DNA from: Stenotrophomonas mori
GTDB lineage: Bacteria; Pseudomonadota; Gammaproteobacteria; Xanthomonadales; Xanthomonadaceae
Length of the DNA stretch: 64,000 nt
Assembly (NCBI RefSeq): GCF_023556335.1
Contig: NZ_JAIKTS010000001.1
Coordinates: 744,001 to 808,000 of the forward strand
Direction: 5' to 3'
The notes under the pieces are model-generated. The model saw nothing but the letters and a program-made list of their open reading frames with translations, had not been told where the DNA came from and did not search any database. Position numbers and translations under genes: made by a program. Below, piece after piece: positions 1-9,360 of the stretch (positions are counted from its first letter, which is position 1; the number at the start of each line of letters is the position of its first letter).

Positions 1-173
1 GCGTCCAGATCGGCGGCTTCACCCCCGCGCCGGGCAACAAGCGGGTGGTGGTGGTGGCGACCATCGACAACCTGCTCAAGGGCGCGGCGACGCAGGCGCT
101 GCAGAACCTCAACCTCGCGCTCGGGCTGCCCGAGCTGACCGCCGTACCGCTGGAGGAGAACGACAATGGCTGA
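1..173 (+). CDS. argC: N-acetyl-gamma-glutamyl-phosphate reductase, C-terminal fragment
   Basis: Only the last 57 codons are in the window; the reading frame begins at base 3 and stops with TGA at 171-173. The fragment contains [20 protein letters not shown] followed by a [15 protein letters not shown] stretch, the usual C-terminal end of ArgC, where the dimer and substrate pocket close. ArgC reduces N-acetylglutamyl phosphate to the semialdehyde in arginine synthesis. Its stop overlaps the start of argH by 8 bases, so the two are translationally coupled. Family assignment is helped by the argH neighbour, since the catalytic cysteine lies outside the window. Confidence 0.88.
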   Translation, partial: VQIGGFTPAPGNKRVVVVATIDNLLKGAATQALQNLNLALGLPELTAVPLEENDNG

Positions 174-1458
174 TCTGTTGTGGCAGAAACCGGGGGTCGC
201 GGTGGACGCGAAGATCCAGGCGTTCCTCGCCGGCGACGACGTGATCCTGGACCGCGAGTTCTTCCTGCACGACCTCCAGGCCAGCATCGCGCACGCCGAG
301 GGCCTGCAGCACATCGGCATCCTGTCGGCCGACGAACTGGCCGCGCTCAAGCGCGAACTGGCGCTGCTGGCCGAGGACTTCCGCAGCGGCGCCTTCGTGC
401 TCGACGAGCGCTACGAGGATTGCCACTCGGCCATCGAGGCGCGCCTGACCGAACGCCTCGGCGATGCCGGGCGCAAGATCCATACCGGGCGCAGCCGCAA
501 CGACCAGATCCTGGTGGCCACGCGGCTGTGGCTGAAGGAGAAGCTGGCACGCGTGGCGGAGATCAGCCGCGAGGTGGCGAAGGTGGCGCTGGACCGCGCC
601 GCCGCCGAGCACCAGCAGCCGCTGCCGGGCTATACCCACATCCAGCGCGCGGTGGTGTCCTCGGCCGGCATGTGGTGGGCGGGGTGGGGCGAGGCCTTCA
701 TCGACAACGCCGCGCGTGCACTCGATACCCGTCGGCTGCTTGACTGCAACCCGCTCGGCACCGCCGCCGGCTACGGCGTCAACCTGCCGCTGGACCGCGA
801 CCACACCACGCGGGCGCTGGGCTTCGCGCGCATGCAGGTCAGCCCGATCTACGCCCAGTTGTCGCGCGGCAAGTTCGAGCTGGCCGCGCTGGAAGCGCTG
901 GGCGGCGCGACCCTGGACCTGCGCCGCATCGCCTGGGACCTGTCGCTGTTCACCACCGGCGAGTTCGCGTTCGTCGCACTGCCCGCGCAGTACACCACCG
1001 GCAGCTCGATCATGCCGAACAAGCGCAACCCGGACGTGATCGAACTGATGCGCGCGACCCATGCCAGCGTGGCCGCCGCACGCACCGAGATCGAGCAGCT
1101 GCTGTCGCTGCCGTCCGGCTACCACCGCGACCTGCAGGCCTCCAAGGGCGCGATCTTCCACGGCTTCGGCCGCGGCCTGGCGGCGCTGGAGCTGCTGCCG
1201 GCGCTGCTGTCGAACCTCGACTGGCGCCAGGACCGCATCCATGCCGCGATCGACTCGGGCATGTACGCCACCGACGTGGCGGTGGAAGCGGCGGTGTCCG
1301 GCGTGCCGTTCCGTGACGCCTACAAGGCCGCCGCGGCGGCGGCGGACACCGCGGGGCAGGGACGCACGCCGGAAGGCAGCCTGGCCGCGCGCGTGTCGCC
1401 GGGTGCGGCGGCCGACCTGCGGCTGGACGAACTGCAGGCGCGCTGGGCGGCATTGTGA
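166..1458 (+). CDS. argH: argininosuccinate lyase
   Basis: Cytosolic last step of arginine synthesis: argininosuccinate is cleaved to arginine and fumarate. The 430-residue product carries the fumarase/aspartase superfamily signature [12 protein letters not shown] near residue 282. It also has HTGRSRNDQ near residue 104 and the PGYTHIQRA substrate-binding segment near residue 155. At 430 aa it is shorter than the roughly 460-aa enterobacterial enzyme, as is usual in xanthomonads. The ATG at 166 overlaps the argC stop. The order argC-argH-(yciI)-proB-proA joins arginine and proline synthesis from glutamate. Confidence 0.96.
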   Translation: MADLLWQKPGVAVDAKIQAFLAGDDVILDREFFLHDLQASIAHAEGLQHIGILSADELAALKRELALLAEDFRSGAFVLDERYEDCHSAIEARLTERLGDAGRKIHTGRSRNDQILVATRLWLKEKLARVAEISREVAKVALDRAAAEHQQPLPGYTHIQRAVVSSAGMWWAGWGEAFIDNAARALDTRRLLDCNPLGTAAGYGVNLPLDRDHTTRALGFARMQVSPIYAQLSRGKFELAALEALGGATLDLRRIAWDLSLFTTGEFAFVALPAQYTTGSSIMPNKRNPDVIELMRATHASVAAARTEIEQLLSLPSGYHRDLQASKGAIFHGFGRGLAALELLPALLSNLDWRQDRIHAAIDSGMYATDVAVEAAVSGVPFRDAYKAAAAAADTAGQGRTPEGSLAARVSPGAAADLRLDELQARWAAL

Positions 1459-1474
1459 CGCCTTCGCCGGCAAG

Positions 1475-1830
1475 TCCCCGCCGGGCGAAGCCCGGCGCTG
1501 CAGCGGCGCGGCGATCCGTGGTTCTGTAGAGCGGGGCAAGGCCCCGCCGGGGCTTCACCGGCAAGGCCCCGCCGGGCGTTGCCCGGCGCTACAGGGACGC
1601 GGTGATCCGTGGTTCTGTAGAGCGGGGCAAGGCCCCGTTGGGGCACCGCCGGCAAGTCCCCGCCGGGCGTTGCCCGGCGCTACAGGGACGCGGTGATCCG
1701 TGGTTCTGTAGAGCGGGGCAAGGCCCCGCTGGGGCTTCACCGCCAAGGCCCCGCCGGGCATTGCCCGGCGCTGCAGCGGCGCGGCGATCCCTAGCCCTGC
1801 AGAGCCGGGCAGGGCCCGGCGGGGCCTTGG
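1475..1830. repeat. tandem array of GTAG-type REP palindromes, 91-bp period
   Basis: The 475-base stretch between argH and the next gene is filled by about four copies of a 91-bp unit. The common GATCC landmark falls at 1513, 1604, 1695 and 1786, exactly 91 bases apart. Each unit holds two inverted REP palindromes: GTAGAGCGGGGCAAGGCCCC (stem GCGGGGC/GCCCCGC) and the opposing GCCGGGCGTTGCCCGGC ending in CTAC. The GTAG head followed by a palindrome is the hallmark of REPs in Stenotrophomonas and relatives, mobilised by RAYT transposases; none is encoded here. The last unit (from 1786) has diverged, with CTAGCCCTGCAGAGCC. It may also work as a transcription barrier after argH. Confidence 0.9.
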
Positions 1831-1933
1831 CGCGATGCGCGCCACGACGGACAGTTGGAAACGAAAGCATCCCCCACATCCGCCTCGCGGCAGTGCACCA
1901 TCAACAACGGCATTCGGTGCCATGGAGAACAAC

Positions 1934-2191
1934 GTGAAGCTGTACCTGGTGATGGCGATGCGCAAGCCGGCGTTCGACGCGAGCGTGATCGCGCCGCACA
2001 AGGCGTTCCTCGATGCGCTGCGCGCGCAGGGACGGCTGCACCTGACCGGCGGCTTCAGCGACGGCAGCGGCGGCGCCTACGTGCTGCGCGATGTCGATGA
2101 TCTGGAGCAGGCGCGCGCCATCGTCGCCGCCGATCCGCTGGCCCTGCAGGACTGCTCGGAACTGAGCGTCCACGAATGGAACACCCGCTGA
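1934..2191 (+). CDS. YciI-like protein
   Basis: An 85-residue protein, with VKLYLVMAMRKPAFD at the N-terminus, HKAFLDALRAQGRLHLTGGF in the middle and a VAADPLALQDCSELSVHEW tail. This is the YciI/YCII ferredoxin-like fold, with the conserved His before the helix and the Asp-Pro near the end. The precise role of these small proteins is not settled. I chose GTG at 1934 because GGAG at 1924-1927 is a well-spaced ribosome site for it. The in-frame ATG at 1922 (89 aa) would leave that GGAG inside the gene. It ends 4 bases before proB and is probably co-transcribed with it. Confidence 0.78.
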   Translation: MKLYLVMAMRKPAFDASVIAPHKAFLDALRAQGRLHLTGGFSDGSGGAYVLRDVDDLEQARAIVAADPLALQDCSELSVHEWNTR

Positions 2192-2195
2192 GCCC

Positions 2196-3347
2196 ATGAA
2201 CGACGCCGCGCCTTCGCCTTTCGCCGAACAGATCCTGCCGCCCTGGCGACGTGCCGTGCTGAAGGTCGGCAGCAGCCTGCTGGCCGCCGATGGCGGCGGC
2301 CTGACCCCGCGCTTCGCGCTGGGCCTGGCGCAGTTCGTCTCGGCCAACCTGCTGGCCGGGCGGGAGGTGGTGATCGTGTCCTCCGGCGCGGTCGCGGCCG
2401 GCCGCGCCATCGTGCCGCGGGCGGCCGAGGCCGGCGCCGCGATCGCCGCGCGGCAGGCGCTGGCCGCGCTCGGCCAGGCCCAGCTTGCGACGCTGTGGCA
2501 GCGCTTCTTCGAGCGTCCGGTCGCGCAGGTGCTGCTGACCCACGACGATCTCCGCAACCGCCGCCGCTACCTCAATGCACGGGCCACGCTGAAGGAGCTG
2601 CTGGCGCTGGGCGCCTTGCCGGTAGTCAACGAGAACGACACCGTGTCGGTGGACGAGCTCAAGCTGGGCGACAACGACAACCTCGCGGCCATTGTCGCCG
2701 CGCTGGTCGACGCCGACGCGCTGTTCATCGCCACCGACATCGACGGCCTGTATACCGCCGATCCGCGCCGCGACCCGCGGGCGCGGCCGGTGGAGGACGT
2801 GCGGGAACTGAGCGAGGCGGTGATGGCCATGGCCGGCGGCAGCGGCAGCGCGGTCGGCACCGGCGGCATGCACACCAAGCTGCAGGCGGCCGCCAAGGCC
2901 GGCGCCGCGGGCATCGACACCTACCTGTTCAACGGCCGCAGCGGCGAGGTGGTGCGCGCCCTGGCCCAGGGGCGGCTGTACGGTACCCGCGTCCATGCCG
3001 GCCGCTCGCGGATCGCCGCGCGCAAGTACTGGCTGCGGCATGCCCCGGTCGAGCCGGGCGCGATCGTGGTCGATGCCGGCGCGGCGCGTGCGCTGCGCGA
3101 GAACGGCGCGTCGCTGCTGCCGGGCGGGGTGACCGCGGCCGAAGGCGATTTCCGCCGCGGCGACATGGTCGAGGTGCGGATGCATGGCGGGGATGGCATG
3201 CAGTGCATCGCGCGCGGCATCAGCCAGTATTCGGCGGTCGATGTGCGGCGCATCGCCGGCTGCCATTCGCGGGTGATCGAGGCGACCCTCGGCTACAACT
3301 ATGGCGGCAGCGTGGTGCACCGCGACGACCTTGTCCTGCTGCCCTAG
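2196..3347 (+). CDS. proB: glutamate 5-kinase
   Basis: First step of proline synthesis: ATP-dependent phosphorylation of glutamate. The 383-residue protein has an N-terminal amino-acid-kinase domain: LKVGSSLL near residue 24, [10 protein letters not shown] near 62, [17 protein letters not shown] near 147, [13 protein letters not shown] near 178 and [12 protein letters not shown] near 223. A C-terminal PUA domain runs from about residue 280 to 365. Length fits the two-domain form. It starts right after the YciI-like gene and precedes proA by 76 bases, which hold a small REP-like element. Confidence 0.96.
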   Translation: MNDAAPSPFAEQILPPWRRAVLKVGSSLLAADGGGLTPRFALGLAQFVSANLLAGREVVIVSSGAVAAGRAIVPRAAEAGAAIAARQALAALGQAQLATLWQRFFERPVAQVLLTHDDLRNRRRYLNARATLKELLALGALPVVNENDTVSVDELKLGDNDNLAAIVAALVDADALFIATDIDGLYTADPRRDPRARPVEDVRELSEAVMAMAGGSGSAVGTGGMHTKLQAAAKAGAAGIDTYLFNGRSGEVVRALAQGRLYGTRVHAGRSRIAARKYWLRHAPVEPGAIVVDAGAARALRENGASLLPGGVTAAEGDFRRGDMVEVRMHGGDGMQCIARGISQYSAVDVRRIAGCHSRVIEATLGYNYGGSVVHRDDLVLLP

Positions 3348-3365
3348 CGGCAGGGAGACTCCAAC

Positions 3366-3408
3366 GCGCAGCAGGCTGCGCTTCCGACAGAGCAGGGCAG
3401 GGCCCTGC
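3366..3408. repeat. degenerate REP-like double hairpin between proB and proA
   Basis: Two stem-loops occupy the proB-proA spacer: GCGCAGC/GCTGCGC at 3366-3372 and 3375-3381, and GCAGGGC/GCCCTGC at 3392-3398 and 3402-3408. The second, in context ACAGAGCAGGGCAGGGCCCT, resembles a decayed copy of the GTAG REP palindrome in the array near 1.5-1.8 kb. It could stabilise the upstream mRNA or tune proA relative to proB; that is inference. Confidence 0.55.
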
Positions 3409-3423
3409 ATGCGAGCAGAGACC

Positions 3424-4671
3424 ATGAGCGACATCAAGACCCTTGCCCTGCAGTGCCGCGACGCCTCGCAGGCATTGGCGCGGCTTTCCGCGGCCGAGCG
3501 CCGTGACCTGCTGCGGTCGATGGCCGACGCCCTGGAGGCGGACGCCGAGGGCATCCTCGCCGCGAACGCGCGCGACCTGCGGGCCGCCGCCGACAAGGGC
3601 GTGGGCACGGCGATGCTTGACCGTCTGGCACTGGATCCCGGGCGCCTGGCGGGCGTCGCCGCGGCACTGCGCGACGTCGCCGCGCTGCCCGATCCGGTCG
3701 GCGAGGTCACCCGCGACTATGTCCGCCCCAACGGCATCCGGGTGCAGAAGGTCCGCGTGCCACTGGGAGTGATCGCGATGATCTACGAGGCGCGGCCGAA
3801 CGTCACCGCGGACGCCGCGGCGCTGTGCATCAAGGCTGGCAACGGGGTGATCCTGCGCGGCGGTTCGGAAGCCCTGCAGTCCAACACCGCGATCGCCGCC
3901 GCGCTCAAGCGCGCCCTGCGCGCGGCCGGAATCGGCGACGCCGCATTGACCCTGGTCGAGGACCTGCGCCGCGAGACCATGCTGGAGCTGCTGCAGCTCA
4001 ATGACATCGTCGACCTGGCGATCCCGCGCGGTGGCGAGGGCCTGATCCGGTTCGTCGCCGAGCATGCGCGGGTGCCGGTGATCAAGCACTACAAGGGCGT
4101 CTGCCACCTGTACGTGGACGACAGCGCCGAGCTGCAGCGGGCAGTGGACCTGGTGGTCGACGGCAAGGTCTCGCGGCCGGCGGCCTGCAACGCCCTGGAG
4201 ACCCTGCTGGTGCATGCGGACATCGCGCCGCGGTTCCTGCCGCTGGCCGCGGCGGCGCTGCGCGCGCGTGGCGTGGCGCTGCGCGGCGACGAGGCCACCC
4301 GGGCACTGGTGGAGGGCGTGGACGTGGCCGAGGAGGCCGACTACGCGGCCGAATACCTGGACCTGGTCCTGGCGGTGCGGGTGGTGGATTCGCTGGAAAC
4401 GGCCATCGCCCATGTCCAGCGCCACACGTCGGACCACACCGAAGTGATCGCCACCGGCGACCCCGCGCATGCCGAGGCTTTCGTGCAGGCGCTGCGTTCG
4501 GCGGTGGTGATGGTCAATGCGTCTTCGCGTTTTTCCGACGGCGGCGAGCTGGGGCTGGGCGCGGAGATCGGCATCTCCACCACCCGCCTGCATTCCTATG
4601 GCCCGATGGGCCTGGAGGCGCTCACGGTGGAGCGCTTCGTGGTCCGCGGCGAAGGCCAGGTCCGCGGCTGA
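3424..4671 (+). CDS. proA: glutamate-5-semialdehyde dehydrogenase (gamma-glutamyl phosphate reductase)
   Basis: Second step of proline synthesis: NADPH reduction of the glutamyl phosphate made by ProB. The 415-aa product belongs to the aldehyde dehydrogenase superfamily. It shows the [14 protein letters not shown] cofactor segment near residue 114 and the catalytic cysteine in [14 protein letters not shown] near residue 255. The closing [24 protein letters not shown] motif follows. I took ATG at 3424 ([15 protein letters not shown]), which matches the usual N-terminus. An ATG at 3409 would add five residues. Confidence 0.96.
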   Translation: MSDIKTLALQCRDASQALARLSAAERRDLLRSMADALEADAEGILAANARDLRAAADKGVGTAMLDRLALDPGRLAGVAAALRDVAALPDPVGEVTRDYVRPNGIRVQKVRVPLGVIAMIYEARPNVTADAAALCIKAGNGVILRGGSEALQSNTAIAAALKRALRAAGIGDAALTLVEDLRRETMLELLQLNDIVDLAIPRGGEGLIRFVAEHARVPVIKHYKGVCHLYVDDSAELQRAVDLVVDGKVSRPAACNALETLLVHADIAPRFLPLAAAALRARGVALRGDEATRALVEGVDVAEEADYAAEYLDLVLAVRVVDSLETAIAHVQRHTSDHTEVIATGDPAHAEAFVQALRSAVVMVNASSRFSDGGELGLGAEIGISTTRLHSYGPMGLEALTVERFVVRGEGQVRG

Positions 4672-4705
4672 AGCCGCCGCGGCCGGGGTTCCCGGCCACG
4701 CGTGC

Positions 4706-5920
4706 TCAGCGCCAGTGGTCTTCCAGCTGCTGCGGCTTGCACGCGAACCAGGCCGCGGTCAGCAGGACCAGGGTGCACGTCATCAGGAAACCGAACGAGG
4801 CGCCCCAGCCGCCGCTGTGCGCATGCAGCGCGCCGAACAGCAGCGGGCCGAGGCTGGCCAGGCTGTAGCCGACGCCCTGCATGAAGCCGGACAGCGCCGC
4901 CGAACCGGCCGGGGTGCGCGTGCGCAGGTTGATCAGGGTCAGGCCCAGCGGGAAGGTCGACGGGCCCAGGCCGGCGATCACCGCCCACAGCCAAGGGGCC
5001 TGCATCGGCGCCCACAGCAGGCCGGCGAAGGCCGCCGCATTGAGGACGAACGCCAGCAGCGCGATCGGGAACGGGTTGCGCATGCGTACCGCCAGCGCCG
5101 GCACCAGCAGCGAGGGCAGCAGGCCGACCGCGGAGTACAGGGCGACCATGATGCCGCCGGTGGTCTCGCTGGCGCCGGCTTCGACCATCACCTTGGGCAG
5201 CCAGGTGAACATCGAATAGGTGCACAGCGAGGTCATGCCGAACATCAGTGCCATGCCCCAGCCGAGCGGGGTCATCCACACCCGCCCCGGCGCCTGCGCC
5301 GCGGCCGGCGCATCGGGGCTGGAGGCGCGCGGCGCGCGGGCGGCCAGCAGCACCCACGGCAGCAGCGCCGCCAGCGACAGCAAGGACCACATGCCCAGCG
5401 AGATGCGCCAGTCGTAGCGGTCGGCCATGGGCACCGCGAGCAGCGCCGGGATCATGGTGCCGGCCTGCAGCACGGTGATGTAGAGCGTGCTCAGGGTGCC
5501 GACACGGTCGGCGAAATAGCGCTTGACCAGCGGCGGTACCACCACGTTGCCGATGCCCATGCCGGCCAGTGCGACCGCCGAGCCGAACAGCAGCATGCCG
5601 ACACCGCCGGCACTGGCGCGCAGCAGCAGGCCGACCGTGGCCAGCAGCATGGTCAGGGCGGCGGCGCGTTCCAGCCCGATGCGGCGGATCAGCCGGGGCG
5701 TGGCCAGGCCGAACAGCGCGAAGGCGGCGGTGGGCATCATCCCGAGCACGCCGGTCATGCCGCTGCCGAAATCGAAGACGTGGCCGAGCCGGTCCAGCAG
5801 CGGCGTCAGCGAGGTGACCGCGCTGCGCAGGTTGGCCGAGACCAGGAGGATGGCGGCGAACGCCAGCACGCGCCCCTTGAGCAGGGGGAGCGGTGCGGCG
5901 TGTGGTGAGGGGCTGGACAT
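4706..5920 (-). CDS. MFS transporter, CynX/NimT family
   Basis: A 404-residue integral inner-membrane protein with about twelve hydrophobic segments. It contains an N-terminal VSANLRSAVTSLTPLLDRLG helix and MTGVLGMMPTAAFALFGLATP, typical of the cyanate/2-nitroimidazole transporter branch of the major facilitator superfamily. Members move small anions, nitroimidazoles or unknown compounds, so the substrate cannot be assigned. It stands alone on the minus strand, tail to tail with proA and downstream of a tRNA gene and its terminator, so it probably has its own promoter in the 5921-5973 interval. Confidence 0.85.
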   Translation of the reverse strand: MSSPSPHAAPLPLLKGRVLAFAAILLVSANLRSAVTSLTPLLDRLGHVFDFGSGMTGVLGMMPTAAFALFGLATPRLIRRIGLERAAALTMLLATVGLLLRASAGGVGMLLFGSAVALAGMGIGNVVVPPLVKRYFADRVGTLSTLYITVLQAGTMIPALLAVPMADRYDWRISLGMWSLLSLAALLPWVLLAARAPRASSPDAPAAAQAPGRVWMTPLGWGMALMFGMTSLCTYSMFTWLPKVMVEAGASETTGGIMVALYSAVGLLPSLLVPALAVRMRNPFPIALLAFVLNAAAFAGLLWAPMQAPWLWAVIAGLGPSTFPLGLTLINLRTRTPAGSAALSGFMQGVGYSLASLGPLLFGALHAHSGGWGASFGFLMTCTLVLLTAAWFACKPQQLEDHWR

Positions 5921-5973
5921 GGCGTGGGTTCCGGCGCGGGCGCTACGCTGGAACCGCGCGGTCCGCCAAAGAC

Positions 5974-5995
5974 AAAAGCCGGCACAAGGCCGGCT
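5974..5995 (-). terminator. intrinsic terminator after tRNA-Pro copy 1
   Basis: On the minus strand AGCCGGC, a CTTGT loop and GCCGGCT are followed by TTTG, about 12 bases after the CCA end of the tRNA. A 7-bp GC-rich stem plus a short T-run is a standard rho-independent design. It separates the tRNA from the MFS gene. Confidence 0.75.
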
Positions 5996-6006
5996 GTTGT
6001 CGAAAC

Positions 6007-6083
<77 letters not shown>

Positions 6084-6208
6084 AAGGAGCCGCCTATTGT
6101 AGCGGCCGCATGTGAAGGGCGCAATAGCCGGGACGCTGGAAACGTGCCGGCGCGGAGGGCTTCCGCGCTGCGCCGGCGGCGGCCTGCGGAAGCCGGCGCC
6201 TGGGAACG

Positions 6209-6240
6209 GAAAAACCCGGCAGACGGTGTCTGCCGGGTTT
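6209..6240 (-). terminator. intrinsic terminator after tRNA-Pro copy 2
   Basis: Minus-strand hairpin AACCCGGCAGAC/GTCTGCCGGGTT with a small loop, followed by TTTTCC, 16 bases past the tRNA 3' end. The 12-bp stem is strong. Each tRNA copy therefore has its own terminator and the two are probably transcribed separately. Confidence 0.85.
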
Positions 6241-6255
6241 CGCGTGTTCCGACCT

Positions 6256-6332
<77 letters not shown>

Positions 6333-6351
6333 CGAAGGAGGCGGGAAAGAT

Positions 6352-6387
6352 ACCCTCCGGCCCTTGCTCTTGCAATAGCCGGAGGGT
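6352..6387 (-). terminator. stem-loop after cydX
   Basis: Ten-base arms ACCCTCCGGC and GCCGGAGGGT flank a 16-base loop between the end of cydX and tRNA-Pro copy 2. On the minus strand the stem is followed by ATCTTTCCC, a weak T-run. It probably ends the cydABX transcript. Confidence 0.6.
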
Positions 6388-6394
6388 GGTCACG

Positions 6395-6496
6395 TCAGTC
6401 GGCCTTGCGCTGTTCGCGCGCTTCGAACCACATGCCGTTGAGGATGGCGGCGGTGGAGGCGAGTCCGACGCCGAGGATCCAGGCGAAATACCACAT
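6395..6496 (-). CDS. cydX: cytochrome bd oxidase small subunit CydX
   Basis: A 33-residue single-helix protein starting MWYFAWILGVGLASTAAILN and ending in the charged tail EAREQRKAD. The opening MWYFAWILG is the CydX/YbgT signature. In E. coli, CydX binds CydA-CydB and stabilises the heme b595/d site in the inner membrane. AAGGAG lies 8 bases upstream of the ATG. It follows cydB by 31 bases, the canonical cydABX order. The gene is too short for ordinary gene callers. Confidence 0.95.
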   Translation of the reverse strand: MWYFAWILGVGLASTAAILNGMWFEAREQRKAD

Positions 6497-6527
6497 GGCG
6501 ATACTCCTTGAACGATCGTGAAGGGGG

Positions 6528-7679
6528 TCAGTAGGCGTTGGGGTTCTCGCCCATCTCCGCCAGCGTGGTCTTGCCCTTGAGCACGCGGTATACCCAGATG
6601 GTGTAGGCGATGACGATGGGCAGCAGCAGCACCGTGGCCAGCAGCATGATCCACAGCGTCAGGTGGCTGGACGAAGCGTCCCAGGCAACCAGGCTGGAGC
6701 CGGGCTGGCTCGAGGACGGCAGCAGGAACGGGAAGATCGCGAAGCCGACGGTGAAGATGATGCCGGCGATCGAGGCCCCGGTCGCGATGAAGGCCAGGCC
6801 GCCGCGCTTCCGGCGCAGCAGCACGGCCGCGACCAACGCGCCGAGCAGGCCCACCACCGGTGCCAGGATCGTGGCCGGCATGGTGCTGTAGTTGTGCATC
6901 CAGCCACCGGCAGCGGTGGTTTCCACGGTCTTCAGCAGCGGGTTGCTGGCGCCGTCGCTGACGACCTGCGAGGTGATCGCGTAGCCGGGCAGGCCCAGGG
7001 CGACCCACAGGCCGCCGACGGCGAACAGCACGAAGCTGAGCACGGCGGCGATGCTGCCCATGCGCGCGGCGCGCTCGGCGACCGGTCCGTCGGTCTTCAG
7101 CACCAGCATGGAGGCACCGTGGGCGACCAGCATCGCCACGCTGAGCAGGCCGGCCAGCAGGGCGAACGGGGTCAGCAGGCCGAAGAAGCCGCCGGTGTAG
7201 AACACGCGCTGGCTGTCGTCGAAGTGGAACGGCACGCCCAGCAGCACGTTGCCCACCGCCACGCCCATGATCAGCGCCGGCACGAAGCCGCCGATGAACA
7301 GCGCCCAGTCCCAGCTGTCGCGCCAGCGCTGGCTGGGCATCTTGCCGCGGTACTTGAAGCCCACCGGGCGCAGGATCAGGGCGAACAGGATGACGAACAT
7401 GGCCAGGTAGAAGCCGGAGAAGCTCACCGCGTACAGCGGCGGCCAGGCGGCGAAGATCGCGCCGCCGCCCAGCACCAGCCACACCTGGTTGCCTTCCCAC
7501 ACCGGGCCGACGGTGTTGATCACCAGCCGGCGTTCTTCATCGGTCCTGGCCACGAACGGCAGCAGTGCGCCGACGCCGAGGTCGAATCCATCCATCACCG
7601 CGAAGCCGATCAGCAGCACGCCCAGCAGCAGCCACCAGATCACGCGCAGCGTCGTGTAGTCCAGAAGTACGAAATCCAT
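6528..7679 (-). CDS. cydB: cytochrome d ubiquinol oxidase subunit II
   Basis: A 383-residue inner-membrane protein with many transmembrane helices. Family landmarks are the N-terminal LRVIWWLLLGVLLIGFAVMD helix, then GFDLGVGALLP and NTVGPVWEGNQVWLVLGGGA. CydB pairs with CydA in the high-affinity quinol oxidase that reduces oxygen to water without pumping protons. It starts 15 bases after cydA ends, so the two are one transcript. Length matches the family (about 380). Confidence 0.97.
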   Translation of the reverse strand: MDFVLLDYTTLRVIWWLLLGVLLIGFAVMDGFDLGVGALLPFVARTDEERRLVINTVGPVWEGNQVWLVLGGGAIFAAWPPLYAVSFSGFYLAMFVILFALILRPVGFKYRGKMPSQRWRDSWDWALFIGGFVPALIMGVAVGNVLLGVPFHFDDSQRVFYTGGFFGLLTPFALLAGLLSVAMLVAHGASMLVLKTDGPVAERAARMGSIAAVLSFVLFAVGGLWVALGLPGYAITSQVVSDGASNPLLKTVETTAAGGWMHNYSTMPATILAPVVGLLGALVAAVLLRRKRGGLAFIATGASIAGIIFTVGFAIFPFLLPSSSQPGSSLVAWDASSSHLTLWIMLLATVLLLPIVIAYTIWVYRVLKGKTTLAEMGENPNAY

Positions 7680-7694
7680 GAGGGTTCTCCTGCC

Positions 7695-9272
7695 TTAGGC
7701 CTGGCCGGGGGCCGGGGCGGCGTGGGGGTGAGCGGACGGCTGCAGCGAGGGCAGGATGTCGTCCGGTCCCTTGCGGATGGCCTTCAGCATCAGCTTGATC
7801 TCGATGATCATCAGCACCGTGTACAGCGCGGTGAAGCCGGACAGGGTCAGCACGATCTCGTGCAGCGCCAGCCCGGAGGCCGCGTAGAAGGTCGGCAGGA
7901 CGCCGTCCACCGCCCACGGCTGGCGGCCGTACTCGGCGATGAACCAGCCACACTCGATCGCGATCCACGGCGCCGGCAGCGTCCACAGCGCGACCTTCAG
8001 GAAGCCGCGCTTGTCCTGGAAGTTGTGCCGGCACGAGTAGTAGAAGGCGACCGCGAAGAAGGCGATCAGGTAGAAGCCCAGGCCGGCCATGATGCGGAAG
8101 GTCCAGAACAGCGGGGCCACCGTGGGTACTGTGTCCACCGCCGCCTGCGCGATCTCCTCGGGCGTGGCGTTGAGGATGTCGTCGCGGTAGCGCTTGAGCA
8201 GCAGGCCGTGGCCCAGGTCCTGCCAGTGGCGGTCGAACATCTCGCGCGCCTCGGTGTCGCCCTTGTCCTGGCGGATGCGTTCCAGCGCGCCATAGGCGAG
8301 CTGGCCGCCACGCACGCGGTGCTCGGCGCGCTCGACCAGTTCCAGGATGCCCGGGATGGGCTGGTCCAGCGAACGGGTGGCGATCAGGCCCATCAGGTAC
8401 GGGATCTTGACCGCGTAGTCGTTCTGGTGGGTCTTCTGGTTGGGGATGCCGAAGGCGGTGAAGTCGGCCGGCGCACGCTCGGTCTCCCACATCGCCTCGA
8501 TCGCCGCCAGCTTCATCTTCTGGTGCTCGTTGGCGGCATAGCCGCTTTCGTCGCCGAGCACGACCACCGACAGCGAGGACAGCAGGCCGAAGGCCGCGGC
8601 CACCGCGAACGAGCGCCGGGCCACGTCATGGTGGCGGTTGCGCAGCAGGAAGAACGCGCTGATGGACATCACGAACACCGCGCCGGTCACGTAGCCGGCC
8701 GAGACCGTGTGCACGAACTTGGCCTGCGCCACCGGGTTGAACAGCACGGCCATGAAGTCCACGACTTCCATGCGCATGGTTTCCGGGTTGAACACCGCGC
8801 CGACCGGGTTCTGCATCCAGCCGTTGGCGATCAGGATCCATAGCGCCGACAGGTTGGTGCCCAGCGCCATCAGCCAGGTCACGGTCAGGTGCTGCACCCG
8901 CGACAGGCGGTTCCAGCCGAAGAAGAACAGGCCGATGAAGGTCGCTTCCAGGAAGAACGCCATCAGGCCCTCGATGGCCAGCGGCGCACCGAAGATGTCG
9001 CCGACGTAGTGGCTGTAGTAGGACCAGTTCATGCCGAACTGGAACTCCATGACGATGCCGGTGCCCACGCCCATGGCGAAGTTGATGCCGAACAGCACGC
9101 CCCAGAACAGCGTCATGCGGCGCCAGACGTCCTTGCCGGTCATCACATAGACGCTCTCCATGATGGCGATCATGAAGGACAGCCCCAGCGTGAGCGGGAC
9201 GAAAAGGAAGTGGTACATCGCGGTCGCCGCGAACTGCAGCCGCGACAGCTCTACGACTGTCGAATCAATCAT
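7695..9272 (-). CDS. cydA: cytochrome d ubiquinol oxidase subunit I
   Basis: The heme-bearing subunit of cytochrome bd, 525 aa from the ATG at 9272 (MIDSTVVELSRLQFAATAMY). FAATAMYHFLFVPLTLGLS carries the N-terminal heme-ligand His, and the GWFIAEYGRQPW motif ends the periplasmic quinol loop. Length points to the long Q-loop type found in E. coli. The frame stays open upstream, but the start after TAGGTAGGCC fits the family N-terminus. It heads cydABX and is divergent from cydDC, with a perfect FNR-type box between them, implying induction at low oxygen. Confidence 0.97.
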   Translation of the reverse strand: MIDSTVVELSRLQFAATAMYHFLFVPLTLGLSFMIAIMESVYVMTGKDVWRRMTLFWGVLFGINFAMGVGTGIVMEFQFGMNWSYYSHYVGDIFGAPLAIEGLMAFFLEATFIGLFFFGWNRLSRVQHLTVTWLMALGTNLSALWILIANGWMQNPVGAVFNPETMRMEVVDFMAVLFNPVAQAKFVHTVSAGYVTGAVFVMSISAFFLLRNRHHDVARRSFAVAAAFGLLSSLSVVVLGDESGYAANEHQKMKLAAIEAMWETERAPADFTAFGIPNQKTHQNDYAVKIPYLMGLIATRSLDQPIPGILELVERAEHRVRGGQLAYGALERIRQDKGDTEAREMFDRHWQDLGHGLLLKRYRDDILNATPEEIAQAAVDTVPTVAPLFWTFRIMAGLGFYLIAFFAVAFYYSCRHNFQDKRGFLKVALWTLPAPWIAIECGWFIAEYGRQPWAVDGVLPTFYAASGLALHEIVLTLSGFTALYTVLMIIEIKLMLKAIRKGPDDILPSLQPSAHPHAAPAPGQA

Positions 9273-9360
9273 GGCCTGCCTACCTCGTAGGGTCCGTAAA
9301 TCAGATGGAAAGGGGGGATCATGTTGAAACGGATGGTGGCTCCTCCGGGGGCTCCTGGCA

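Noticed and set aside
1475..1830. CRISPR array
   Set aside because: The 91-bp units are near-identical through their whole length and built from palindromes; there are no short repeats with unique spacers and no cas genes.
9273..9330. Upstream extension of cydA
   Set aside because: The frame stays open beyond 9272, but the added residues do not fit the CydA N-terminus and would run through the FNR box region.
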